In this document: one piece after another, positions 45,537 through 52,663 of the stretch | Position numbering within the stretch: the first letter of the stretch is position 1 | Layout: every line of letters begins with the position of its first letter | The notes under the pieces: generated by a model | Database searches by the model: none | What the model saw: only the letters and a program-made list of their open reading frames with translations | What the model was told of the DNA's origin: nothing | Program-made: the position numbers and the translations under genes | From: Clostridiaceae bacterium | GTDB lineage: Bacteria; Bacillota; Clostridia; Saccharofermentanales; Saccharofermentanaceae | Direction of reading: 5' to 3' | NCBI GenBank assembly: GCA_012838315.1 | Contig: DUPM01000088.1 | Span: 62,001 to 126,000 of the forward strand | DNA: 64,000 bases

Positions 45537-46049
45537 ATGGGACAAAAAGCAATTGACATTGCCAATCTTGATGTTGCCGAGCTCATTCAGATGTTGAATG
45601 AGGCCCTCGCCGAAGAGTGGCTCGCGTACTATCAATACTGGGTAGGGGCACGGATTCTGGAAGGCCCGATGCGAAGCGAGGTCGAACCCGAACTTCTCCT
45701 CCATGCCACAGAGGAGCTTGGACATGCCGAACTTGTAGCAGATCGCATTATCCAATTGGGTGGCACCCCCATTCTGAATCCGGCACTGTGGACCAAGTAT
45801 GCCAAGTGTGATTATGCTGAACCCTCGGACCCTTACATCGAAGAAATATTGAAGCAAAACCTAGAAGGCGAGCGTTGCGCTATACAGCGATATCAAGACA
45901 TTGCTGAATACACACACGGCAAGGACATGTCAACACACCAAATGGCCATCGGAATTCTCAACGACGAACTTGAACACGAGCACGATATTGAAGATTTTTT
46001 GGCTGATATCAATCGACTCAAAGAAGATATCCGAAAAATACGCATGTAA
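45537..46049 (+). CDS. Ferritin-like DPSL protein (possible thioferritin)
   Basis: 170 residues forming a four-helix ferritin-like bundle. Di-iron ligands are suggested by EEWLAYYQY (about 26-34), EELGHAE (59-65), the Glu in LEGERCAIQRY (about 110-119) and DELEHEHDIEDF. Two cysteines, Cys91 and Cys114, sit around the third ligand helix, as in the Dps-like DPSL (thioferritin) group of anaerobes and archaea, which use peroxide to oxidise and store iron. A good AAAGGAG site precedes ATG 45537, with its own promoter and terminator. Ordinary bacterioferritin is less likely because no heme-binding Met is evident. Confidence 0.8.
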   Translation: MGQKAIDIANLDVAELIQMLNEALAEEWLAYYQYWVGARILEGPMRSEVEPELLLHATEELGHAELVADRIIQLGGTPILNPALWTKYAKCDYAEPSDPYIEEILKQNLEGERCAIQRYQDIAEYTHGKDMSTHQMAIGILNDELEHEHDIEDFLADINRLKEDIRKIRM

Positions 46050-46068
46050 AATCTTCATTAAACCACCA

Positions 46069-46095
46069 GACCTCCTGCAAGGGAGGTCATTTTTT
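46069..46095 (+). terminator. Rho-independent terminator of the DPSL gene
   Basis: Perfect 7-bp stem GACCTCC/GGAGGTC (46069-46075 and 46082-46088), 6-base loop, then six T. Confidence 0.88.
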
Positions 46096-46129
46096 GTTAT
46101 AATTCAAAAAAACAAAGGTGGAAACAATC

Positions 46130-46654
46130 ATGCAAATCGATAACAATGACGCCCTTTCTGAGAACCACCTAGACGCACTTATGAAAACGCAACATTTTTT
46201 TGAGTGCGAACTCAATAAGATGGTCGATGATATCGCAACTGAAGAGGCCTGTCGCATTTCAAAAGTCAAAAGTCGTAACGACTCCAGAACAGAGCATGTT
46301 CAAATTGTGATGTATAGACACACTAACGGATCCGGTCGCCTTTTTGGCGGTGCGTTGCTTCAGATGGTTGACGTAGTCGGCGCCATATGCGCGAGAAGAC
46401 ATGCAGGAACGGAAGTCACGACGGTCGCTATTGATCATCTGGAGTTCAAAGCGCCTGCGCAGATCAATTCGACATTGGTCTTAATTTCCGAAGTCGAATC
46501 GGTCGGTCGGACATCCATGAAAGTCAAAATTTCGACTTTTGTTGAACAACTGAATGGATCTAGAGAAGAAATCAACACCGCGCACGTCACATTTGTCGCC
46601 CTAGATCGCCAGAATCGTCCAACTCCCGTTCCAAGATTGCTTGAAGCACAATAA
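46130..46654 (+). CDS. Hotdog-fold acyl-CoA thioesterase
   Basis: 174 residues from ATG 46130 (AGGTGG at 9 bases; GTG 46118 lies inside that site). A single hotdog domain (about 55-160): RLFGGALLQMVDVVGAICARRH with the DVxG-type active-site helix, VTTVAIDHLEFKAPA and VGRTSMKVKIST, typical of the YciA/BACH acyl-CoA hydrolases. It cleaves a fatty acyl-CoA; chain length unknown. Last gene of normal base composition before the AT-rich island. Confidence 0.85.
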   Translation: MQIDNNDALSENHLDALMKTQHFFECELNKMVDDIATEEACRISKVKSRNDSRTEHVQIVMYRHTNGSGRLFGGALLQMVDVVGAICARRHAGTEVTTVAIDHLEFKAPAQINSTLVLISEVESVGRTSMKVKISTFVEQLNGSREEINTAHVTFVALDRQNRPTPVPRLLEAQ

Positions 46655-46762
46655 TATCCTTTACTAAATTTTCGCAAGAAAAAAGTGGACTTCCTTTAGT
46701 TGGACAGCGATAAAGAAGTTTTCACAAATATCGTATAAAACTTAATACAGCGGGTTATGCAG

Positions 46763-46797
46763 ACAGGCACACGGAATCGACCGTGTGCCTGTTTATT
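46763..46797 (+). terminator. Rho-independent terminator of the thioesterase gene
   Basis: Perfect 12-bp stem (46763-46774 with 46781-46792), 6-base loop, T-rich tail. The remaining 46655-46841 has no gene; the change to AT-rich sequence begins just after this hairpin. Confidence 0.85.
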
Positions 46798-46841
46798 GAA
46801 TAATAATAAAAAATAAGAATACTATTTCTCAATTGAGCAAG

Positions 46842-47906
46842 TTATAAATGCTTTTCAAACAGCAGATATTCCCTTTGGTAAAGGATTTTATTGTCAATAT
46901 ATTTTTCGGACACCTTGCCCTTTTTAATAAGAGCACCTATTGATGAAGATCTTTTTCTGCGAAGCTCTTCAAACATAGCTTGTGACAAAGCAGATCCAAG
47001 TCCCAGATGCTTTTCGTCAACGCCAATATACAGAAGAATGTAATTATCACATCTTCTTCTGTTTTTAAGCATAAATAAAATCTCAGGAAGTCCTATATTT
47101 CCGCAAAGTCTATTTCCGTAATCGGGAACGCTAATAAAAAATCCTGCCAGCTTATTATTTTTATATCCAAGTTTGACCATAGAAAAATCAAGAACTGTTT
47201 TGAGGTCCTTATACATCTCTCTAAATTCTTTTTCGGTAATATGTGAGAAAACAGGGAAATCACTGTATAGCTTAACAAGCAGAGTGTAAACCTCACCGAT
47301 AACCTTGTCCCAGTCTTTTTTTGACGGAGAAACAATGCTGTAACCTCTTTTGGTAAAAAAGTTATATCTTTTTATATAGTTTTCGTCATCTTCCTCGTTC
47401 TTTGAAAGCTTTTTATAGATGTTTGATACATACACCTGGGAAATTTTATAGCCGTTTTCCTTCCATAGCTTCGGGTAATAGTCCTTGCCATAGGGTTCGG
47501 AAAAGAATCGCTTTTCATCAAATTTGTTAGATTTCATTCTGTATCCAATCCAAAAGCTTGCGTCAACAGGACCTGTAAGCTTTCTTATTCCGTTTTCTCT
47601 TGCAAAGTTTTCGGCTGCTTCCATAATAGTTTTTACTGCTTCAATATTATCCTCGCTGTCAAAAAAGCCGAGATAAGCTTCATCTTTATCGGTATATATT
47701 GTTACAGCACATCTTGCAACAACCTTGCTGTCACAGTAACATAGAAAAGCTGTAAATGTGAAATAATTGCTCAACGTATGTGTACCTTTGAGCAATGCAA
47801 TTTCATCGGAACGCTTCTGCATAAGCTCTTTTTTTATATGTATGCGTGAGGGAAAATCTAAAAAATCTTCATAATCATTTTCGGTCACTTTTTTTACAAG
47901 ATACAT
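46842..47906 (-). CDS. GNAT-type N-acyltransferase (YghO-like)
   Basis: 354 residues. The N-terminal half has the layout of YghO-like acyltransferases (EAYLGFFDSEDN, GIRKLTGPVDASFWIGYRM, EPYGKDYYPKLWKENGYK); the C-terminal half is a GNAT-like fold (MVKLGYKNNKLAGFFISVP, GVDEKHLGLGSALSQAMFEEL). It probably transfers an acyl group from acyl-CoA or acyl-ACP to an amine. As last gene of the lipid-type operon, an amino head group is a plausible acceptor (inference). AAGGAG site lies within the last codons of the previous gene; the gap is one base. Confidence 0.75.
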   Translation of the reverse strand: MYLVKKVTENDYEDFLDFPSRIHIKKELMQKRSDEIALLKGTHTLSNYFTFTAFLCYCDSKVVARCAVTIYTDKDEAYLGFFDSEDNIEAVKTIMEAAENFARENGIRKLTGPVDASFWIGYRMKSNKFDEKRFFSEPYGKDYYPKLWKENGYKISQVYVSNIYKKLSKNEEDDENYIKRYNFFTKRGYSIVSPSKKDWDKVIGEVYTLLVKLYSDFPVFSHITEKEFREMYKDLKTVLDFSMVKLGYKNNKLAGFFISVPDYGNRLCGNIGLPEILFMLKNRRRCDNYILLYIGVDEKHLGLGSALSQAMFEELRRKRSSSIGALIKKGKVSEKYIDNKILYQREYLLFEKHL

Positions 47907-47907
47907 T

Positions 47908-50295
47908 CTATTTCTCCTTTCCGCATATTTTTATTATTCCGCTATTGCCGTCAAGCTCTATTATATCGCCGTCTTTTATCAGTTCAGAAGCGTTTTTTAC
48001 TCCGACAACAGCAGGGATTTTCAGCTCCCTTGAAATAATAGCAGTGTGCGATAAAAGAGAACCTTTTTCGCTGATAATTCCCTTTGAATTTGACAAAAGA
48101 AACACCCAGCCCGGGTCTGTCATTTTTGCAACAATTATTTTACCCTTGGTATCAGGAGGATTGCAGGCATCTTTAACAACAACTGCTGTTCCTTTTGTTA
48201 TTCCTGCAGAAGATGGTGTTCCGTAAAGCGTTTTTTCATCTGAATCAACGCCTGAAACAGTGTCTGTGCGGATGATGTTTTTATCGAATTCCTTGCCCGC
48301 AAAGATTATTCTTGAAAATGCGGGAAGCTCATAAAATCCTTTGTAGTCACGTTTTCTTTTCTCTATTATGTCAGCAAAGGTATCAGGATTTCCGTTAAAA
48401 ATCTCATCTTTTGTAAGATAGAAAACATCTCTTTTATCACATATTTTCCCATCTGAACAAAAGATTTCTCCTGCTCTCAAGAACATTGAACGCACCATTC
48501 CGTAAATTCTTGTTCTGTTAAGGCGCGAAATTTCTCTGTTCATTATTCCCACAGAAGCCTTTTCAGCAAAATACATAATTCGTTTTTTTCTCTTTTTTAT
48601 ATCAGCTGTTATGCTTTCTGTTGATTTCTCAGTTTCATCAAGCAGAGATTTTTTTGTTCTTTCGAATATATCTTTATCAGAAGAAAGTTCGCTGATTTTT
48701 TTCATAAGCAGCAACGGACTTTCCCTGAACGTAACAGTTTCCATTTTCAATTCCTCAGGCGAACGGTCACCGTAAAGTAAAATATATTCATAGAACTTTT
48801 CTTTGAATTCAGGGTAAGCGTCAAGCTTTTCTTCAAGTTCTTTTTCCTTCTGTGAGCCGTTCAGTTCATCAAGCATTTTTCTATCATAGTCAGCAAGCTT
48901 TATCATTGCCCTTATTGGCTTCATACTTTCTATATTTGAAATACCGCTTATAAATTCGTTAACTGTTTTTTCATAGTCTGTTACACCTGATTTTTTGATT
49001 TCAGCTTTAAGCAGTCCCGTGAAAACAAATGCGTAAAGATCATTGAGAAGCGTTATATCCCATACGGAAAGAACCTTTTCTGATATCTCATCATAGAGTG
49101 ATTTTACATCTTTGAGAGTGATATCTGCGGTGAAATTCTCCCTGAAATATTTTTCTGTTGCAGGAAATGAAGCGTTGAGCTTTTCCATATTTTTTCTTAC
49201 AGAAAAGGCTTCGGAGATAACATTTACATATGTAGAAAGTCTTTTAAAAAATGAAAGCTTTACTTCATCGCTGTCAACAGATTTTTCCGTAACACCCATC
49301 ATATCCTGCCACACGGGAATTATCTTTTTTGACATTGGAAGAAATGACAATACAGTATACCAATTACTGATTTTATAGTATACTCTGCCGTTTGCCGAGC
49401 CTGTCATATTATAATAAGTTTCGTTATATCTGTTTACAATTTTTTCATCACGAAGAACTCTGTTGGCAAGCCCCTTGAAGACACCGCTGTACGCTTCTTT
49501 CACAAAAGAAATTGTTAACGGCAGCGATATTCCGGGATAGCTTTCCACTATGTTGCTGTTATCAAGAATAAGTGGAGTTTTATTATTTATTGTCGTTATT
49601 GGTCTGACCTGAAGGATAAAAACTTCATCGTTCTTTACAGCAAATTCAATATCAATAAGCTTTCCAAAGATTTCTTCTGTTTTTTCGCATAACGAAATAA
49701 GCTCTTCTATCAAATTCTCTGTCATAGACGGAGATTTTTCACAGCTTTTTTCGGTATAATATTTTTTATCTGTTCTGTTGTAATAACAGGTTGTAACGTC
49801 TGTTTTTTCTTCAACAACATTGTCCCCTGTTCCGCTTCCCATAACAATAACGCTTTCGTTTAAAACGCCCTGCGGATTGGAAGAAAATATAACGCCTGAA
49901 TAATCAGAGTCAATCATTTCCTGAACAATTACAGACATTTTTATGGTGTCAGGATTTATATTGTTTTCCTTACAGTAAGAAATAACATTTTCCTTTTCGG
50001 CAGACAAAAAGCAATCCTTTATTTTATCGTATACATTTTCTTTTTTTACAAAAAGAAAGCTGTCAAACTGCCCTGCGAAAGAGTTATCAGAGGAATCCTC
50101 ACAAAGTGCAGATGAACGCACCGAAAACTCCCTTCCGTCATTCAAGAATGAAAGGAGCTTTTCTTTTTCGGGGATTTCATTTATACAAAAAAGCGTCGGA
50201 ACATTAAATCCGTTCTCTTTCATAATAAAAAGACGTTCTGTTTTTTTTCCGATTGTGTATTCCTTGAAATTATCTGTTGTAATAAATGTATTCAT
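47908..50295 (-). CDS. PEP-synthase/RPH-like phosphotransferase 1
   Basis: 795 residues. N-terminal ATP-grasp domain as in pyruvate-phosphate dikinase and rifampin phosphotransferase (EFSVRSSALCEDSSDNSFAG at 56-75, VIVQEMIDSDYSGVIFSSNP, FILQVRPITT near 240). A long helical middle domain of unknown specificity follows (about 250-640), then a swivelling phosphohistidine domain with GSLLSHTAIISREL, His750 being the carrier. No PEP-binding TIM barrel is present, so PEP or pyruvate is not expected as substrate. By analogy with RPH the enzyme would split ATP to AMP and Pi while phosphorylating an acceptor bound by the middle domain. Start ATG 50295 overlaps the UbiA stop by 4 bases. Confidence 0.85.
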   Translation of the reverse strand: MNTFITTDNFKEYTIGKKTERLFIMKENGFNVPTLFCINEIPEKEKLLSFLNDGREFSVRSSALCEDSSDNSFAGQFDSFLFVKKENVYDKIKDCFLSAEKENVISYCKENNINPDTIKMSVIVQEMIDSDYSGVIFSSNPQGVLNESVIVMGSGTGDNVVEEKTDVTTCYYNRTDKKYYTEKSCEKSPSMTENLIEELISLCEKTEEIFGKLIDIEFAVKNDEVFILQVRPITTINNKTPLILDNSNIVESYPGISLPLTISFVKEAYSGVFKGLANRVLRDEKIVNRYNETYYNMTGSANGRVYYKISNWYTVLSFLPMSKKIIPVWQDMMGVTEKSVDSDEVKLSFFKRLSTYVNVISEAFSVRKNMEKLNASFPATEKYFRENFTADITLKDVKSLYDEISEKVLSVWDITLLNDLYAFVFTGLLKAEIKKSGVTDYEKTVNEFISGISNIESMKPIRAMIKLADYDRKMLDELNGSQKEKELEEKLDAYPEFKEKFYEYILLYGDRSPEELKMETVTFRESPLLLMKKISELSSDKDIFERTKKSLLDETEKSTESITADIKKRKKRIMYFAEKASVGIMNREISRLNRTRIYGMVRSMFLRAGEIFCSDGKICDKRDVFYLTKDEIFNGNPDTFADIIEKRKRDYKGFYELPAFSRIIFAGKEFDKNIIRTDTVSGVDSDEKTLYGTPSSAGITKGTAVVVKDACNPPDTKGKIIVAKMTDPGWVFLLSNSKGIISEKGSLLSHTAIISRELKIPAVVGVKNASELIKDGDIIELDGNSGIIKICGKEK

Positions 50296-51191
50296 ATCTT
50301 TCCAAATATCATATAGGCGGGAATTATCAGAAGCATTGTAGCCTCTGTAATGTATGTATAAATTTCAACTCTTGTTACAAGCCTGAATCTTTCGGGATTC
50401 TTTATAAACATAATAAACTCTGCGGTCATTATTGTAACATTGATTATGAGGATAAAGAAACCGATTATATTAAGATTTATAACAAGGAGAAGATTTGTAA
50501 CTATATCCACAAGCGTGAGGATAAGGATAAACAGCGTAGATTTTTTATGTCCAAAAAGCTTTGAATATGTTGTGTATTCCGTTTCATCCTTCGGCGCACG
50601 GATTTTTCTTGCAATCTCCCATATAAGCGCAGGAAAATAAAGCGTCATAAGAACAAGAAAGGATGTTAATGTAAATGGCTGAAGCTCGTACTTTATGCAG
50701 CAGAATGAAATGATATACAAATTCAGTACCATCTGCACAGGGTTGTGCGTAACCAGTGCAAGCGGCAGACTTTTGCTGATTTTATGCTTCTGGAAAAACC
50801 ACAATGACATAAGAATTCCATAAGTCATAAGAAACAGATAGAATAAAATGTTATTCATAAAAATAACATTCAGAATTGTCATAACGGCAAGGTCTATGGC
50901 AACAACAGTGTTCAAGTCTTTTTTATAAACCTTTCCGCTTGGGAATGCTCTGTCGGGGAAAAGTCGTTTATCTGATTCGTAATCCTTGAAATCATCAGCA
51001 ATACGCAAGAACATCAGAAAACCGAAAATCGTTATTCCGCCAACAATTTCCTGTATGCCTAAAGAAAAATCCGTAACACCATAATTGAGAAGCAAAATAA
51101 AATATATCTCGCCAAAGACTATAAAGCCAAGCAGAAGTCTCGGAATAAGCGGATACATTTCCTTGAAATAAATATTAAGTCGCCTGAGCAT
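50292..51191 (-). CDS. UbiA-family prenyltransferase
   Basis: 299 residues, eight or nine membrane segments. The first Asp-rich motif is RIADDFKDYESD (Asp66, 67, 70 and 74) followed by the usual KRLFPDRAFPSG loop; the second region is EIARKIRAPKDE (192-203), with the second Asp set reduced. It would attach an isoprenoid (from a diphosphate donor) to an acceptor in the membrane. Relatives make quinones, heme O, or the archaeal digeranylgeranylglyceryl phosphate; no quinone genes are here. GGAAAG site; overlaps the decarboxylase gene by 17 bases. Confidence 0.85.
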   Translation of the reverse strand: MLRRLNIYFKEMYPLIPRLLLGFIVFGEIYFILLLNYGVTDFSLGIQEIVGGITIFGFLMFLRIADDFKDYESDKRLFPDRAFPSGKVYKKDLNTVVAIDLAVMTILNVIFMNNILFYLFLMTYGILMSLWFFQKHKISKSLPLALVTHNPVQMVLNLYIISFCCIKYELQPFTLTSFLVLMTLYFPALIWEIARKIRAPKDETEYTTYSKLFGHKKSTLFILILTLVDIVTNLLLVINLNIIGFFILIINVTIMTAEFIMFIKNPERFRLVTRVEIYTYITEATMLLIIPAYMIFGKI

Positions 51192-52053
51192 TTTTCTTTC
51201 CTATCCTTTCTCCGATGAGGACTTTGGTTTCAATTCCTTTTTCAGAATTTTCAAGTATATCGGCATCAATAGTCACGGTGCCTTTTTTTACCATAACAAC
51301 GCAGGTTGAGCCTCCCATTTCAAAGTATCCCTTTTCTTCACCCTTGAAGAAACTTTCTGCGGAGTAATTTATTATTTTGCCTACAAGCAAGGCACCGATT
51401 TCAATTTGATAGCAAGTGCCGAAGTTTTCCGTTTCGATATACGAAACACTACGGAAGTTTTCTGAAAACACCTTATATTTTTTCGAAGAAATCGGACTCA
51501 CGGTATGAAGCTTACCATTTATATATTTGCTTCGGATAAGCTTTCCGTCGTCGAAAAAGCAATATCTGTGGTAATCGTCAACCGTTAATCTGAAAACAAG
51601 ACAATATCCACCATAAAAGTCCGTTGTCAAATCTTCGTCAATGATTTCCCTTGCAGTATAGATACTGTTTTTTATGGGGATTTTTCCGTCATCTGTAATT
51701 CTGTAGCAAAGAAGCTTGCTGTCTGCTACGGATATCAAATCATTTTTTTCGGCTGAAAAGACTCTTTTTCCGTCAGCAAGCTTTCTTGTGAAAAAATCGG
51801 AAAAGGAACTGTACTCCCTGTCCTCAAAATCACTCATAACAATTCCGTATTCTTTGACAAAGGGGGCAATTTTCTCTGTGGATTTTCTTGTGGAATTTCT
51901 TTTTGCATTGAGTCTTGAATAGCCTTTTCCTGCAATAAAAAGTCTTAGAATAATTCTTCCCAATATATTGCCGTACAGAAAATTAAGAGCTTTGCCACCA
52001 TACTGTTTATCCTCATAAAAGGTTTTGTTTTTTCTGTCGTAAATCCTTGCCAT
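51175..52053 (-). CDS. psd: Phosphatidylserine decarboxylase proenzyme
   Basis: 292 residues from ATG 52053, where GGTGG is 5 bases upstream; the frame also starts at TTG 52065. Pyruvoyl enzyme: DFFTRKL near residue 87-93, VDDYHRYCF (active-site His, about 161), LHTVSP, and the self-cleavage site FEMGGSTCVVM with Ser249. The first residue of the usual LGST is Gly. Cleavage before Ser249 would give a beta chain of about 248 and an alpha chain of about 44 residues. Converts phosphatidylserine (or a related lipid) to its ethanolamine form at the membrane. Partner of the PssA-type gene just upstream. Confidence 0.9.
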   Translation of the reverse strand: MARIYDRKNKTFYEDKQYGGKALNFLYGNILGRIILRLFIAGKGYSRLNAKRNSTRKSTEKIAPFVKEYGIVMSDFEDREYSSFSDFFTRKLADGKRVFSAEKNDLISVADSKLLCYRITDDGKIPIKNSIYTAREIIDEDLTTDFYGGYCLVFRLTVDDYHRYCFFDDGKLIRSKYINGKLHTVSPISSKKYKVFSENFRSVSYIETENFGTCYQIEIGALLVGKIINYSAESFFKGEEKGYFEMGGSTCVVMVKKGTVTIDADILENSEKGIETKVLIGERIGKKNAQAT

Positions 52054-52054
52054 A

Positions 52055-52663
52055 TTATCCACCAACGAAAATTACTGCAACGGCAAGGGCTATTGCAAGA
52101 AGTCCGAGCAGCAGATATGCAATTCCCTTCGGTTTTGCTATTTTTATTTTAAGTATAAACAGAACAGCTGTGACAAAAAGACATACAGGCATTATTATTT
52201 CGGTAATGCTTAAAATGCTGCCTGCAATAAAAGCAGATACAACTATCAGAGACGCAAAGGTTACAGGTAATCCTGTATAGAATTTTGTTTCCGATGAAAT
52301 GGAAGCAGAAACATTGAAAAAGCCCAGCCTTGTTATAGCTGCAAGCACATAAAACACACTGATTGCGATATGATACCAACTTGTGTTTCCCATAGCAAAG
52401 GAAATTACAACAGGAAAAACAGCAAAGCTTACCATATCGGTAAGGGAGTCTATCTGTATTCCGAATTCTTTTTCTTCTTCCGTTCTTTTACAGCGTCTTG
52501 CTATCATTCCGTCAAAGAGGTCTGCGACGCCGCATACAATAAGGCATAAGACAGCATATTTCATTTTTCCCGAAAGTGCCAATGCCATTCCGAGGACTGC
52601 AGCTGCTGCACCTATATATGTAAGTATTACCGATTTGTTATAGTATCCGAGAAACATTTTCAA
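52055..52663 (-). CDS. pssA: CDP-alcohol phosphatidyltransferase, PssA type
   Basis: 202 residues, six to eight membrane segments. Signature D-x2-D-G-x2-A-R ... G-x3-D-x3-D is complete: Asp48, Asp51-Gly52, Ala55-Arg56, Gly68, Asp72, Asp76. The 11-residue spacing between Arg and Gly and the FPVVISFA segment that follows favour serine transferases over PgsA. It would join serine to a CDP-activated lipid. TTG 52663 (7 bases from GGTG) and ATG 52657 are both possible starts; TTG gives a 4-base overlap with the upstream stop. Confidence 0.85.
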   Translation of the reverse strand: MKMFLGYYNKSVILTYIGAAAAVLGMALALSGKMKYAVLCLIVCGVADLFDGMIARRCKRTEEEKEFGIQIDSLTDMVSFAVFPVVISFAMGNTSWYHIAISVFYVLAAITRLGFFNVSASISSETKFYTGLPVTFASLIVVSAFIAGSILSITEIIMPVCLFVTAVLFILKIKIAKPKGIAYLLLGLLAIALAVAVIFVGG

